DNA of 64,000 bases from Gammaproteobacteria bacterium (GCA_017425245.1 JAFOOX010000045.1:1-64000); one strand, 5' to 3'; positions 45,142 through 55,540 are shown, counted from the first letter of the stretch. Notes: generated by a model from the letters alone, not told the origin. Made by a program: numbers and translations.

Positions 45142-46098
45142 TCAAGGCTTGGCCGGTTGCACCCCAATCTCCTCGGACTGCTTTGGCTTGCCTTGCATGA
45201 TCGAGATCTCGACTCGCCGGTTCTGACGGCGCGCCTCGTCGGTGGCGTCCTGCACTAGTGGCATGCTCGAGCCCCGGCCAATCACCACTAGGCGGTTTTC
45301 CTCAAAGCCCCTGGCCTTGATCATCTCGTGGGCAACGGCCACAGCACGCTGCGAAGACAGTTCCCAATTCGAGCTAAACAATTCAGAGGTGATCGGCAAA
45401 TCGTCGGTATGACCGGTCACGGTGATTTCACCCGGCACATCTTTGAGCAAGCCAGCAATCTGTTGAACAATCGGCCGGAACTGGGGTTGCAGGAAGGCCG
45501 AACCGCTCGAGAACGCGCCCTTCTCGCGAATACGGATGGTGATCTGCTGACCCAAGGATTCCAGCTCTACCGCGCCGCTCTTGATATGCGTTTCAAGCTG
45601 CGCGGCCAACTGCTTGGCCAACTCGTTGGTTTTCTCCTGCGCCTGCTGCTGCTCGGCTTTCTGCTGTTGCTCAACTTGCTGCTGAGCCATCTCGGCTTTC
45701 TGCTCGTCAGCGGAAGGGGTACGACCGCCCCGCTCAGTGCCGCGCTGGCGCATCTTGCCGCCAGCAGAATCATCTTCGCCGGCTTGAAACTCGAGGGTTT
45801 GCTCGGTGATCTCCGCCGTCTGTTGCTGAATGTTCTCGATCGGGGTTGGGTCAGGACGACCCGGCCGAAACTCCAAGGCGATCACGCTGGTACCCTTGGG
45901 TATATCCTTCACCTCGATTTTGTTCTGCACGCCGAAGGCATAGGCCATTGAACCAGCCAACTGCTTGAATTTGAGGACATCCATCTCAGAGAAAGAGAGC
46001 AGCAACACGAAAAAGCACATCAACAACGACATCAGATCGGCAAAGGTGCCCATGTAGGCAGGCAATCCGGGTGGTGGGCATTTACGCGGCGCATCCAT
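45142..46098 (-). CDS. pomB: Flagellar motor stator protein PomB/MotB
   Basis: A 318-residue stator subunit. The single membrane helix carries the ion-binding aspartate (MGTFADLMSLLMCFFVLLLS, aspartate near residue 22), followed by a plug, a glutamine-rich coiled coil (about 130-170) and the OmpA-like peptidoglycan-binding domain with TGHTDDLPI and NRRVEISIMQ. I name it PomB because it pairs with a PomA-like partner and a sodium-cycle organism is suggested by the nqr operon; a proton motor cannot be ruled out. It is 11 bases after pomA. Confidence 0.9.
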   Translation of the reverse strand: MDAPRKCPPPGLPAYMGTFADLMSLLMCFFVLLLSFSEMDVLKFKQLAGSMAYAFGVQNKIEVKDIPKGTSVIALEFRPGRPDPTPIENIQQQTAEITEQTLEFQAGEDDSAGGKMRQRGTERGGRTPSADEQKAEMAQQQVEQQQKAEQQQAQEKTNELAKQLAAQLETHIKSGAVELESLGQQITIRIREKGAFSSGSAFLQPQFRPIVQQIAGLLKDVPGEITVTGHTDDLPITSELFSSNWELSSQRAVAVAHEMIKARGFEENRLVVIGRGSSMPLVQDATDEARRQNRRVEISIMQGKPKQSEEIGVQPAKP

Positions 46099-46109
46099 AA
46101 TCAGCTCTG

Positions 46110-46871
46110 TTACTCAGTGGTAGCGACTTGGCGTTTGCCTTCAGCCAGATAATTTCGCAACAGCGCTTCGATCACGCGCGGATTTTGACCATCCTGGATC
46201 CCCATGATGGCATCAAGAATCAACCGCCGGTTAAGCAGCTCTTCTTTGTTGCGCAACAAGAGTTTGTCGCAGATCGGAATGGCGATCATGTTAGCCAGAA
46301 TGGCGCCGTAAAGAGTGGTCAACAACGCCACCGCCATGGCCGGGCCAATCGCTTTGGGATCCGACATATTGGCCAACATCGCCACCAAGCCGATCAGAGT
46401 ACCGATCATGCCCATAGCTGGACCAATATCGCCCAGCTGTTTGAAAACTGCGGCACCCATTTCATGGCGCTCATCGGTCAGGCCAATATCTTTTTCGAGG
46501 GTCGCCCGCACCACTTCGGCATCATGACCGTCGACCAGCATGTCGACCCCCTTCTTCATAAAGCTGTTGGGGATCTCTGCTTCTTCAAGTGCCAGAAAAC
46601 CACCTTTACGCGCCGCGTCGGCCAGCGCCACCGCTTTTTCGATTAACTCTTCCGGCTTGTCGGTCTTGAACACGAAGGCCTTGACCGCAATTTTGCCCGC
46701 GCCGAGAAACTGGCCCAGATTAAACTTGGTCATGGCCACCATGGGCGAGGCCATAAACACGATGAGAATGGAGGGCACGTCCACATACATAGACATTGGG
46801 CCACCGAGCAGCATGCCGTAGATGACAAAGGCAAAAGCGGCGACAAGGCCGATGATTGTTGCCAGATCCAC
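46110..46871 (-). CDS. pomA: Flagellar motor stator protein PomA/MotA
   Basis: A 253-residue stator subunit with four membrane helices: N-terminal DLATIIGLVAAFAFVIYGML and the paired GMIGTLIGLVAMLANM and MAVALLTTLYGAILANM near residues 150-200. The cytoplasmic loop carries the charged residues that meet the rotor. It matches PomA length (253-254 in Vibrio). It is divergent from xseB, with about 190 bases between. Confidence 0.92.
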   Translation of the reverse strand: MDLATIIGLVAAFAFVIYGMLLGGPMSMYVDVPSILIVFMASPMVAMTKFNLGQFLGAGKIAVKAFVFKTDKPEELIEKAVALADAARKGGFLALEEAEIPNSFMKKGVDMLVDGHDAEVVRATLEKDIGLTDERHEMGAAVFKQLGDIGPAMGMIGTLIGLVAMLANMSDPKAIGPAMAVALLTTLYGAILANMIAIPICDKLLLRNKEELLNRRLILDAIMGIQDGQNPRVIEALLRNYLAEGKRQVATTE

Positions 46872-47061
46872 CGTCTACTCCTGTTACAAACTGCAGATGG
46901 GTCAAGTCGCGCCAAGACTGACGTCGGCGCCGCTACAATATTAGGGCAGTTAGCCCGGCCTGTCAGGCGCGGCCTGCCTCAATCGCCTGTCACGGCTCGA
47001 TTTTTCTGATATCGTCCGCGGCTGGCAAGACTTGACCGGCATTTCGGGAGCAAGGCCGCAA

Positions 47062-47316
47062 ATGGCAGCAAAAAAAGCGGAAAACCTCAGCTTCGAAGAA
47101 GCACTCAACGAACTGGAGCAGGTGGTTGCGGCGCTGGAGCAGGGCAACCTGCCACTGGAAGACGCCCTGGCTCGTTTCGAACGCGGCATCAAGGCGGCAC
47201 GCAGTGGCCGTGAACGACTGGAACAGGCGCAACAGCGCATCCAGCAACTAATTGGCGATGGTGATCAGGCTAAACTGCTCCCCTTTGCCAGCACCGGCGA
47301 TGGCAACGACGCATGA
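47062..47316 (+). CDS. xseB: Exonuclease VII small subunit
   Basis: An 84-residue protein, mostly helical, with FEEALNELEQVVAALEQGNLPLEDALARFERGI read in parts as the family core. The start at 47062 gives MAAKKAENLSF, matching the usual length; the frame is open to 47032. With XseA it degrades single-stranded DNA. It overlaps ispA by 4 bases. Confidence 0.94.
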   Translation: MAAKKAENLSFEEALNELEQVVAALEQGNLPLEDALARFERGIKAARSGRERLEQAQQRIQQLIGDGDQAKLLPFASTGDGNDA

Positions 47317-48194
47317 GTTGGCAGGATTTCACCCGCAGCCATCTGCTGCGCATCAACCATCATCTCGATCAGTATTTTCTAGCGCTGCCAGCTACCGCCC
47401 CCCGACTGGCGTCAGCGATGCGCCATGGCACCCTTATCGGCGGCAAGCGGATGCGGCCGCTGCTGGTCTATGCGGTCGGCAGCCTTAACGGCACCCCCTT
47501 AGCGCAGCTCGATGATGCCGCAGCAGCCATTGAGCTGATTCATGCCTATTCGCTGGTACACGACGACCTGCCAGCCATGGACGATGATGACCTTCGCCGC
47601 GGCCAACCCACCTGCCATGTTGCCTATGACGAGGCGACTGCCATTCTCGCCGGTGATGCTTTGCAAACCGAGGCGTTCAGCCTGCTGGCCAATGCCCGTG
47701 GCCTGAATGCTGAACAACGCCTCGCACTGGTGGCGACACTGGCTCAGGCCTCGGGTTATGCAGGCATGTGTGGCGGCCAAGCGCTGGATCTGGCGGCCAC
47801 TGGCGCCACCCTTAGTGTTGATGCACTGATTCAAGTGCATCGCCACAAGACCGGTGCCCTGATCCGCGCGGCAGTGCAGATGGGGGCGATCTGCGCCAAT
47901 CTGCCGGTGGCCGAGCGTGACGCGCTGGATCGTTATGCGGATGCCGTGGGGCTGGCGTTTCAGGTGCACGACGATGTTCTCGATGAAACGGCGGATACTG
48001 CAACCCTGGGCAAACCACAGGGTTCGGACAAAGCACTGAACAAATCGACCTTTGTCGCCCACCTTGGGATTGATGGCGCCCGTGATCATGCGCGCGAGCT
48101 GGTGCAGCAAGCGCTACACGCACTGGCTGCAATTCCCTACAATACGGCGATTCTGGCGGCGCTGGCGTCCTACGCCATCGAACGCACTCACTAA
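47313..48194 (+). CDS. ispA: Farnesyl diphosphate synthase
   Basis: A 293-residue polyprenyl synthase. The two aspartate-rich motifs are present: LVHDDLPAMDDDDLRRG (about 81) and FQVHDDVLDE (about 221), with GGKRMRPLLVYAVG near 47. It joins isopentenyl and dimethylallyl diphosphates into farnesyl diphosphate for quinones and wall carriers. It starts as ATGA over the xseB stop and is 36 bases before dxs. Confidence 0.95.
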   Translation: MSWQDFTRSHLLRINHHLDQYFLALPATAPRLASAMRHGTLIGGKRMRPLLVYAVGSLNGTPLAQLDDAAAAIELIHAYSLVHDDLPAMDDDDLRRGQPTCHVAYDEATAILAGDALQTEAFSLLANARGLNAEQRLALVATLAQASGYAGMCGGQALDLAATGATLSVDALIQVHRHKTGALIRAAVQMGAICANLPVAERDALDRYADAVGLAFQVHDDVLDETADTATLGKPQGSDKALNKSTFVAHLGIDGARDHARELVQQALHALAAIPYNTAILAALASYAIERTH

Positions 48195-48230
48195 AGATCA
48201 CGGACCACCGTGGCGGAGAACACAATAGGC

Positions 48231-50099
48231 ATGGTCAATCTCGCCGACTACCCGACGCTGGCACTGATCGATGATCCTGATCAGCTGCGCGCCCTGCCCT
48301 CTGAACGGCTAGCCACGGTGTGCGATGAGCTGCGTCGCTACCTGCTGGCCTCGGTCAGCAAGAGTTCAGGCCATCTGGCCTCCGGCCTCGGTACCGTTGA
48401 ACTGACGGTGGCACTACATTACGTCTACCAAACCCCCTTTGACCGGCTGGTATGGGACGTGGGCCATCAGGCCTACCCCCACAAGATTCTCACCGGCCGC
48501 CGCGACCGGATGCAGAGCATTCGCCAAAAAGGGGGCCTTCACCCCTTTCCGTGGCGTGACGAGAGCGATTACGACACCCTGTCGGTTGGCCATTCCAGCA
48601 CCTCTATCAGCGCCGCCCTGGGCATGGCCATCGCTGCTGAGCGCGAGCGCAACGGCCGCAAGGTGGTCGCGGTGATCGGCGACGGTGCCATGACTGCAGG
48701 TATGGCTTTCGAGGCTTTGAACCATGCCGGTGATCTGCGCCCCGACATGTTGGTGATCCTCAATGACAACGAGATGTCGATCTCCGAGAACGTTGGCGCC
48801 CTCAACAGCCATTTTGCCCGCCTGCTCTCCGGCCGCCTTTACAGCACCATCCGCGAAGGCGGCAAAAAGGTGCTGTCAGGTCTGCCGCCGATCAAGGAGC
48901 TGGCGCGCCGCGCCGAAGAGCATCTAAAAGGCATGGTGGTACCCGGCACCTTCTTCGAGGAGTTGGGCTTCAACTACATCGGCCCGATCGACGGCCACGA
49001 CGTCAATGCCTTGATCGATACCCTGAGCAACATGCGCCAGCTCAAGGGACCGCAACTGCTGCATGTGATGACCCGCAAAGGCAAAGGCTATGCGCCGGCC
49101 GAGGCCGATCCCATCGGTTACCACGGTGTGCCTAAATTTGACCCAAGCAAAGATCAGCTGCCCGCCAGCAAGAGCTGTCAGATCAGCTTCTCGCAGATCT
49201 TCGGCGACTGGCTGTGCGATATGGCCAGCCAGGACGACAAGTTGATGGCGATCACCCCGGCGATGCGCGAAGGCTCGGGCATGGTGCGGTTCTCGCAGCA
49301 GTATCCGCAGCAATACTTCGATGTCGCCATTGCCGAACAGCATGCGGTGACCCTGGCTGCTGGTCTTGCCTGCGAAGGCTACAAGCCGGTGGTGGCGATC
49401 TATTCCACCTTTCTGCAGCGCGGCTATGACCAGCTGATCCACGATGTGGCGCTGCAAAATCTGCCGGTGCTGTTCGCCATCGATCGCGCCGGGGTGGTGG
49501 GTGCCGATGGCCCGACCCATCAGGGCGCTTTCGATCTCAGCTATCTGCGCTGCATCCCCAACATGGTGGTGATGACCCCGTCGGATGAAAACGAGTGCCG
49601 GCAGATGCTCTACACCGGCCATCAGCTCAATCAACCCGCTGCCGTCCGTTACCCACGCGGCACCGGCCCCGGAACCTACCTAGACAACAGCTTTAGTGCA
49701 CTGCCCATCGGCAAGGCGCGGGTAGTGCGCGAGGGGCAAGGTATCGCCCTGCTCTGCTTCGGCACCCTGCTCGCCGCCTGCAAACCGGTGGCCGAAGCAC
49801 TGAACGCCACCTTGGTGGATATGCGTTTTGTTAAGCCGCTGGATGTAACCCTGGTGCGTCAACTGGCCGCCAGCCATAGCCAACTGGTGACCATCGAAGA
49901 AAACGTGATCGCCGGCGGCGCCGGCTCTGCGGTCAATGAACTGCTGGCCAGTACCCCGCAGCACCCCGCCACCCTCAACATCGGCCTGCCTGATGAGTTT
50001 ATCAAGCATGGCGCGGCGGATCAGATCCTGCGTGAACTGGGGTTAGATGCCGAAGGGGTCGCCAGCCAGATCGAACGCTGGCGCGATCAGATCAGCTAA
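48231..50099 (+). CDS. dxs: 1-deoxy-D-xylulose-5-phosphate synthase
   Basis: A 622-residue thiamine-diphosphate enzyme. I chose the ATG at 48231 ([14 protein letters not shown]), which aligns with E. coli Dxs; a GTG at 48210 is in frame. Key parts are [15 protein letters not shown], the TPP motif [20 protein letters not shown] and the [11 protein letters not shown] glutamate. It makes DXP from pyruvate and glyceraldehyde 3-phosphate, feeding the isoprenoid, thiamine and pyridoxal pathways. A strong terminator follows. Confidence 0.96.
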   Translation: MVNLADYPTLALIDDPDQLRALPSERLATVCDELRRYLLASVSKSSGHLASGLGTVELTVALHYVYQTPFDRLVWDVGHQAYPHKILTGRRDRMQSIRQKGGLHPFPWRDESDYDTLSVGHSSTSISAALGMAIAAERERNGRKVVAVIGDGAMTAGMAFEALNHAGDLRPDMLVILNDNEMSISENVGALNSHFARLLSGRLYSTIREGGKKVLSGLPPIKELARRAEEHLKGMVVPGTFFEELGFNYIGPIDGHDVNALIDTLSNMRQLKGPQLLHVMTRKGKGYAPAEADPIGYHGVPKFDPSKDQLPASKSCQISFSQIFGDWLCDMASQDDKLMAITPAMREGSGMVRFSQQYPQQYFDVAIAEQHAVTLAAGLACEGYKPVVAIYSTFLQRGYDQLIHDVALQNLPVLFAIDRAGVVGADGPTHQGAFDLSYLRCIPNMVVMTPSDENECRQMLYTGHQLNQPAAVRYPRGTGPGTYLDNSFSALPIGKARVVREGQGIALLCFGTLLAACKPVAEALNATLVDMRFVKPLDVTLVRQLAASHSQLVTIEENVIAGGAGSAVNELLASTPQHPATLNIGLPDEFIKHGAADQILRELGLDAEGVASQIERWRDQIS

Positions 50100-50120
50100 C
50101 TGGCGAAGCCCAACAACGTC

Positions 50121-50148
50121 AACGGCGGCCAATCGGCCGCCGTTTTTT
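50121..50148 (+). terminator. Rho-independent terminator of xseB-ispA-dxs
   Basis: Ten-base arms AACGGCGGCC and GGCCGCCGTT with a 4-base loop end in six T residues, 21 bases after the dxs stop. Confidence 0.93.
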
Positions 50149-50174
50149 AGGCTCAGTCCAAGCGCCGCAGCGGC

Positions 50175-50663
50175 TCAGAGCATGAGCGCGCTGGCAAGCA
50201 TCATCACGGCAGCAAACAGGCCGGCCAGCAGATCGTCGACCATGATACCGATGCCACCGTGGACCTGACGGTCGAGATAGCGGATCGGCCATGGCTTGAG
50301 GATATCGAACAGCCGGAACAGGCCAAAAGCCAGCAGCAGCTCCAGCGGGCCTATCACCAACCAGCTGGCCGCCAGCAGCACGGTCAGCGCGTAGCCGACC
50401 ACTTCGTCCCAAACGATGGCGCCATGATCATGCACGCCCCAGTCGTCGGCGGTGCGGCCACAGATCCAGACACCGGCGACGGCACACAGTAACAGCAGCG
50501 ACCAGGCGATTATCGGGGGCAAGGCCAGCAGCAGCAACGCCAGCGGCACGCCGGCAATTGTGCCCCAGGTTCCGGGGGCTTTGGTCATCAGCCCCAAGCC
50601 ACCGGCAACAGCCAGCCAGTGACAGGGGCTGGTGCGTTTGAACCCTGCAGGAACGAGAAGCAT
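50175..50663 (-). CDS. pgpA: Phosphatidylglycerophosphatase A
   Basis: A 162-residue membrane enzyme. It shows GLGLMTKAPGTWGTIAGVPLA near the start, the acidic WDEVVGYALTV motif near 85 and RLFDILKPWPIRYLDRQVHGGIGIMVDDLLAG read in parts near 118-148, all typical of PgpA. It removes the phosphate from phosphatidylglycerophosphate. It shares one base with thiL, as in many gammaproteobacteria. Confidence 0.95.
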   Translation of the reverse strand: MLLVPAGFKRTSPCHWLAVAGGLGLMTKAPGTWGTIAGVPLALLLLALPPIIAWSLLLLCAVAGVWICGRTADDWGVHDHGAIVWDEVVGYALTVLLAASWLVIGPLELLLAFGLFRLFDILKPWPIRYLDRQVHGGIGIMVDDLLAGLFAAVMMLASALML

Positions 50664-51628
50664 CAGGACTCCGGGAAATGGTTATAAGGGCGCAGCTGGT
50701 GCTCCACCCGCTCGCCGTGATGGCGCAGGCTGAGCCTACCCAGCCCTTTGTGGGTGACATCGCCAATATAAGCGACCGGCAGGCCAAGGCGGGCCACGAC
50801 TGTCTCCAATCGGCCACGTAGCTCTGCTGGCACCGTGAAGCAGAGTTCATAGTCATCGCCGCCAGCCAACGCCCAATCCAGCGCCTGCTGCTGATCAGCC
50901 AAGGCCACTGCTGGCAGGAGTTCCAGATGGATGTCTGCATCCACCGCCGAAGCCCTCAGGATATGGCCAAGATCGGCCAACAGGCCGTCGGAGATGTCGA
51001 TGGCGGCGCTCGCCATGCCACGCAGTTCACGACCCAATGACACGCGCGGCGTTGGATAGCGCAGCCGCTGCAACAGCGGTTCGCGCTCGGCTTTGGCCAG
51101 CTCCAACCGCTGTTGTACCAACGCCAGCCCGGCGGCCGCTTCACCCAGGGTACCGCTAACATAGATGCCATCACCGGGGCGGGCGCCGCTGCGCTTAAGC
51201 GCCTTGCCCTCCGGCACCCAGCCGTGGGCGGTGATGGTAATGGCCAACGGGCCACGGGTGGTGTCGCCACCCACCAGCGCCACGTCGTGGTAACGGCAGA
51301 TCTCATCCACCCCTTGGGCAAAGCGCTGCAGCCAGTCCGGTTGGGGTGATGGCAGGCTAATGGCCAGCGAGATCCACGCCGGGTCGGCACCCATGGCTGC
51401 CAGATCACTTAAGTTGACTGCCACCGCTTTGTGGCCGATGGCATGAGGGGGATCGTCATGGGGAAAATGGACACCGGCGATCAGGGTGTCGGTGGTGACC
51501 GCCAGCAGGCTGCCCGCATGGGGTTGCAGCAGCGCGCAATCGTCGCCGATGCCGAGCTGTACATCCGGGCGGCTGGCCCCTCGCCCGCTGAAATAGCGGG
51601 CGATCAGGCCAAACTCATCGACGGCCAT
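50663..51628 (-). CDS. thiL: Thiamine-monophosphate kinase
   Basis: A 321-residue enzyme starting MAVDEFGLIARYF; the start at 51628 overlaps the nusB stop. Visible parts are GIGDDCALLQP, TDTLIAGVHF, MGADPAWISLAISLP, GGDTTRGPL and DISDGLLADLGHIL. It makes thiamine diphosphate, the cofactor used by Dxs. Confidence 0.95.
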   Translation of the reverse strand: MAVDEFGLIARYFSGRGASRPDVQLGIGDDCALLQPHAGSLLAVTTDTLIAGVHFPHDDPPHAIGHKAVAVNLSDLAAMGADPAWISLAISLPSPQPDWLQRFAQGVDEICRYHDVALVGGDTTRGPLAITITAHGWVPEGKALKRSGARPGDGIYVSGTLGEAAAGLALVQQRLELAKAEREPLLQRLRYPTPRVSLGRELRGMASAAIDISDGLLADLGHILRASAVDADIHLELLPAVALADQQQALDWALAGGDDYELCFTVPAELRGRLETVVARLGLPVAYIGDVTHKGLGRLSLRHHGERVEHQLRPYNHFPES

Positions 51629-52049
51629 CACCGCTGCCGAGGGAGGCGGCCAGTTTATCGAGCACACCGTTAATGAACTTGTGGCTGTCTTCCGAGGCGA
51701 AGGTCTTGGCCAGTTCGATCCCCTCGTTGATCACCACCTTGTAAGGCAGCTCCGGGTGGTGGCAGAGCTCATAGGCGCCGAGGCGCAGAATGGCTTTTTC
51801 GACCAGATCCACATCCTTGAACGGACGGCTGACCAGGGCCGAGAGTTTCTCGTCCAGCTCGTCAACGGTGCGCACCACACCACCGAACAGATCACGGAAA
51901 TAACTCAGATCTGTGCTTTCCGGATCATTGTCGGACACAAACTGCAGCTCGATGCTGGCCACGTTGTCGCCCGTCATGGCCCACTGGTAGAGGGCCTGCA
52001 GCGCGATGCGACGGGCCTTGCGGCGATTGGCAGGCTTAACCACAGACAT
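51615..52049 (-). CDS. nusB: Transcription antitermination factor NusB
   Basis: A 144-residue helical protein with RRKARRIALQALYQWAMTG at the start and VEKAILRLGAYELCHHPELPYKVVINEGIELAKTF read in parts near 85-115. With NusE it binds boxA RNA for rRNA antitermination. It shares a base with ribH. Confidence 0.96.
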   Translation of the reverse strand: MSVVKPANRRKARRIALQALYQWAMTGDNVASIELQFVSDNDPESTDLSYFRDLFGGVVRTVDELDEKLSALVSRPFKDVDLVEKAILRLGAYELCHHPELPYKVVINEGIELAKTFASEDSHKFINGVLDKLAASLGSGDGRR

Positions 52050-52525
52050 CAGAGATCACCCTTGAGGCTGGCTAGCACGTTCACCATCTCCAATGCCGAC
52101 AGGGCCGCTTCAGCGCCTTTGTTGCCGGCTTTGGTGCCCGCGCGCTCAATGGCCTGTTCGATGGTATCGACGGTTAACACGCCGAAGGCCACCGGCAGGG
52201 TGTACTCAAGGGCGACCTGGGCGATCCCTTTGTTGCACTCACCAGCGACGAAATCGAAATGGGGGGTACCGCCGCGGATCACTGCGCCCAGCGCCACAAT
52301 GGCGTCAAACTTGCCGCTGGCCGCCACCTGCTTGACCGCCACCGGCAGTTCATAGGCGCCCGGTACTTTGACCAGGGTGATGGCATCGCGCGCAACCTGA
52401 CCATGACGGACCAGAGTATCAATCGCCCCTTCGATCAGGTTTTCGACGATCAGACTGTTGAAGCGCGAGGCGACAATGGCAAAGCGCGCCTTGGGTGCGA
52501 CAAAGCCCCCTTCGATCACCTTCAT
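52049..52525 (-). CDS. ribH: 6,7-dimethyl-8-ribityllumazine synthase
   Basis: A 158-residue lumazine synthase: [53 protein letters not shown] and [24 protein letters not shown] (read in parts). It makes the last precursor of riboflavin. It is part of the minus-strand rib operon; 97 bases separate it from ribBA. Confidence 0.96.
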   Translation of the reverse strand: MKVIEGGFVAPKARFAIVASRFNSLIVENLIEGAIDTLVRHGQVARDAITLVKVPGAYELPVAVKQVAASGKFDAIVALGAVIRGGTPHFDFVAGECNKGIAQVALEYTLPVAFGVLTVDTIEQAIERAGTKAGNKGAEAALSALEMVNVLASLKGDL

Positions 52526-52622
52526 GGTTATCCCCTTAGTAAAACGACAGATTCATCCGGCAGACGCCGGTCAAAGTGGCGGCAGTTTAGCATCACTGCC
52601 GCCGCCACACACGGTACCGACC

Positions 52623-53732
52623 CTATTCGCTGACATACTCGGTCACCGTCAGGCCAAAGCCGGACAGGGCGTGGTAGCGCTTGGGCGAGCTGAGCAGGCG
52701 CATCTGGCGCACCCCCAGCGCGGTCAGGATCTGCGACCCCACGCCGACCCGGCGCGATACCACCTGTGATTGCACCGGTGCATCACGCTCGCCCCGGTCT
52801 TCCGCCTCAAAGGTTCGCAGTTGATCGATCAGCTCGCCGTTGCTCTCTTGGCGACCAAGCAACACCAGCACCCCGCCTTCGGCCGCAATGCGCTGCATCG
52901 CCTTGTCGAGCGGCCAGCTACGGTGGGCGTTGCGTTCGGTAAAGAGCACATCGTTCAAGAAATCATGCAGATGGACGCGTACCAGGGTCGCCACTTCGGC
53001 GCTAATCGGGCCTTTGACCAGCGCGTGGTGGAGCTGGTTGTCGATGGTGTCGCGGAAGCTGTAGAGATCAAAGGTACCAAAGCGGGTCGGCAGCTGGCAG
53101 TGCGCCACCTGCTCCACGGTCGTTTCGTGCAGGTTACGGTATTCGATCAGATCGGCGACCGTACCCAGCTTGATGCCATGCTCGGCAGCGAACTTTTCCA
53201 GATCGTCACGACGGGCCATGGTGCCGTCTTCGTTGAGGATCTCGACGATCACCGCCGCCGGTTCACAGCCGGCCAGACGAGCCAGGTCACAGCCTGCTTC
53301 GGTATGGCCGGCGCGGGTCAACACCCCGCCATCCTGGGCCATCAGCGGAAAGATATGGCCCGGCTGGACCACGTCTGAGGCCTTGGCGTCTGGAGCCACG
53401 GCTGCTTTAACGGTGACGGCGCGGTCGGCCGCCGAGATGCCGGTAGTGACGCCACGGGCCGCTTCAATCGACACCGTGAAGGCGGTGGAGAACTGGGCGC
53501 CATTGCGATGCACCATCAGCGGCAGATTCAGGCGCTGGCAGCGCTCGCGGGTCAGGGTCAAGCAGATCAGACCACGGCCATATTTGGCCATAAAATTGAT
53601 CGCATCCGGAGTGATGGCGTCGGCAGCCATGATCAGGTCGCCCTCGTTCTCCCGATCCTCATCATCCATCAGGATCACCATGCGCCCGGCGCGGATCTCT
53701 TCGATGATCTCAGCGGTAGTTGCCAGTGCCAT
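52623..53732 (-). CDS. ribB: RibB with a degenerate GTP cyclohydrolase II-like domain
   Basis: A 369-residue protein. Residues 1-200 are a complete 3,4-dihydroxy-2-butanone 4-phosphate synthase: [18 protein letters not shown], the substrate loop [12 protein letters not shown] and the [14 protein letters not shown] region. Residues about 205-369 are folded like GTP cyclohydrolase II, but the zinc cysteines are absent: the stretch that should read with three cysteines is [20 protein letters not shown]. The second activity is therefore probably lost, as described for RibBX-type proteins of other proteobacteria, and a separate ribA would be needed. It lies directly after ribE (stop and start adjacent). 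Confidence 0.88.
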   Translation of the reverse strand: MALATTAEIIEEIRAGRMVILMDDEDRENEGDLIMAADAITPDAINFMAKYGRGLICLTLTRERCQRLNLPLMVHRNGAQFSTAFTVSIEAARGVTTGISAADRAVTVKAAVAPDAKASDVVQPGHIFPLMAQDGGVLTRAGHTEAGCDLARLAGCEPAAVIVEILNEDGTMARRDDLEKFAAEHGIKLGTVADLIEYRNLHETTVEQVAHCQLPTRFGTFDLYSFRDTIDNQLHHALVKGPISAEVATLVRVHLHDFLNDVLFTERNAHRSWPLDKAMQRIAAEGGVLVLLGRQESNGELIDQLRTFEAEDRGERDAPVQSQVVSRRVGVGSQILTALGVRQMRLLSSPKRYHALSGFGLTVTEYVSE

Positions 53733-54407
53733 TCAACTGCTCCTCATAGTGCCGGAAGGGGCCATGCCGAAACCGAGCTCGGCCAGTTTGCCCCAAGTGA
53801 GATTGCCCGCGCCGCTGCGTGCCTGCAGCAGCCGTTCGAGATAGCGGGCCAGCAGGTCCACCTCAAGGTTAACCACCCCACCGGCGCCCAGCTTGTCGAG
53901 GCTGGTCATGGCCAAAGTGTGGGGAATGATGGTCAGCCGGAAGTCGCTGTTACGCACCTCGTTGACCGTCAGACTGATGCCATTGACAGTAATGCTGCCC
54001 TTTTCGGCGATGTAGCGCGCCAGTTCATCGGGGGCGCGCAGCCAGAACTCCACCGCTTCGCCGCTGCTGGTGCGCGACAGCACGGTGCCGAGGCCATCGA
54101 CATGGCCGCTGACGATATGGCCGCCAAAGCGGGTGGTTGGCAACATCGCCTTTTCCAGATTAACGCGACTGCCCACCTTGGCATGGGCATAACCGGTGCG
54201 ATCCAGGGTCTCCTGCGACAGGTCGGCGCAGTAACGGTCGCCCTTGAGCGCCACCACCGTCAGGCAGACACCGTCGGTGGCGATGGAATCGCCAAGTTTA
54301 ACGTCTGACAGATCCCAGTCGCCGACGGCGATCTCCAGCCGCGCTCCTTTGCCATGGCGCTGAATGGCGGCAATGGTACCCACTGCGTCAATGATTCCGG
54401 TAAACAT
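53733..54407 (-). CDS. ribE: Riboflavin synthase alpha chain
   Basis: A 224-residue protein made of two repeated lumazine-binding barrels: MFTGIIDAVGTIAAIQRHG and DSIATDGVCLTVVAL, then GGHIVSGHVDGLG and KGSITVNGISLTVNEV. It forms riboflavin from two lumazines. One base is shared with ribD. It is also called ribC in some genomes. Confidence 0.95.
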   Translation of the reverse strand: MFTGIIDAVGTIAAIQRHGKGARLEIAVGDWDLSDVKLGDSIATDGVCLTVVALKGDRYCADLSQETLDRTGYAHAKVGSRVNLEKAMLPTTRFGGHIVSGHVDGLGTVLSRTSSGEAVEFWLRAPDELARYIAEKGSITVNGISLTVNEVRNSDFRLTIIPHTLAMTSLDKLGAGGVVNLEVDLLARYLERLLQARSGAGNLTWGKLAELGFGMAPSGTMRSS

Positions 54408-55540
54408 TAGGCGTGCTCCTGAGTGGGGGCGACAGTCGCAACAAGGCGCAGATCATCACCCACCATACGTTGCTCAACCAGTTGGAGATTGGGGCTGGCC
54501 GCCAGCTTTTCCAGCCCCGGCAGCGCAAACAGGCCGCGGCTGTCACTGCCCAGCAGTTTCGGCGCCAGATAAATCAGCAACTGGTCGGCCAGACCGGCCT
54601 GCATCAGCGCCCCGGCCAGGGTGGCACCGGCCTCAACCCAGAGTTCGTTAAGTCCCAGGCGACCCAGTTGCTGCAGCAATGCCGGCAGGTTCAGCTGGCC
54701 ATTGGCACTGGTGGTGCAGGCCAGCTGTTGATCCTGCGGGCGAAACCAATTGGCGCGTGGCGCGTCTGCCGGCCGCAGCAGCCAGATTGGGGCTGGTTCA
54801 TCCAGCAGGCGACCGCCAGCCTGCAGTCGGCACTGGCTGTCTATGATCAGCCTAAGCGGCTGGCGTAGCTGCGCCAGCGGATAGGGCTCCCCGGCTGGCC
54901 AGCGCAGATTCAGCAACGGATCGTCGGCCAGCACCGTGGCCGCCGTCGACAGGATGGCGCAGCTGGCGGCACGCCAGCGCTGCACATCAGCCCGCGCCGC
55001 AGCGCCGGTGATCCACTGGCTTTCGCCACTGGCCATGGCGGTGCGGCCATCGAGCGATGCCCCAAGTTTGACCGTCACCCGTGGCCGGCCGCGCACCATA
55101 CGCGAGATAAAACCGGCATTAAGGGCGGCGGCGGTGTCCGCCATCAGCCCATGGGCGGTGACGATGCCCGCCTGTTGCAGCAGCGCCAAACCACGGCCAG
55201 CCACCAGCGGGTTGGGGTCAACCATGGCGGCAATCACCCGGCTCACGCCGGCCTTAATCAGGGCCTCGGCACAGGGCGGAGTACGGCCATAGTGGCTGCA
55301 GGGCTCCAAGGTGACATAGGCGGTCGCGCCACGGGCCTGTTCACCGGCCATGGCCAGCGCATTCACTTCGGCATGGGGGCCGCCGGCCTGAACATGCCAG
55401 CCCTCACCCACCACGGCATCACCCTTGGCCAGCACACACCCCACCTGCGGATTGGGGCTGGTGGTGTAACGGCCGCGCTCGGCCAGACGCAGAGCACGGG
55501 CCATAAAGCGGGCATCCAAGGGGGTGAAGGTCTCAGCCAT
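54407..55540 (-). CDS. ribD: Bifunctional riboflavin deaminase/reductase RibD
   Basis: A 377-residue two-domain enzyme. The N-terminal zinc deaminase has GGPHAEVNAL and LEPCSHYGRTPPCAEAL; the C-terminal reductase has RVTVKLGASLDGRTAMASGESQWITG read in parts and NELWVEAGATLAGALMQAGL. It performs the second and third steps of riboflavin synthesis. It shares a base with nrdR. Confidence 0.95.
   Translation of the reverse strand: MAETFTPLDARFMARALRLAERGRYTTSPNPQVGCVLAKGDAVVGEGWHVQAGGPHAEVNALAMAGEQARGATAYVTLEPCSHYGRTPPCAEALIKAGVSRVIAAMVDPNPLVAGRGLALLQQAGIVTAHGLMADTAAALNAGFISRMVRGRPRVTVKLGASLDGRTAMASGESQWITGAAARADVQRWRAASCAILSTAATVLADDPLLNLRWPAGEPYPLAQLRQPLRLIIDSQCRLQAGGRLLDEPAPIWLLRPADAPRANWFRPQDQQLACTTSANGQLNLPALLQQLGRLGLNELWVEAGATLAGALMQAGLADQLLIYLAPKLLGSDSRGLFALPGLEKLAASPNLQLVEQRMVGDDLRLVATVAPTQEHA

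Noticed and set aside
48924-49634. Long open frame on the minus strand inside dxs
   Set aside because: Antisense shadow of a highly conserved gene, with histidine-rich, non-protein-like composition.
52526-52622. FMN riboswitch near the rib genes
   Set aside because: The 97-base gap lacks the conserved RFN stem sequences and is too short for the full element.
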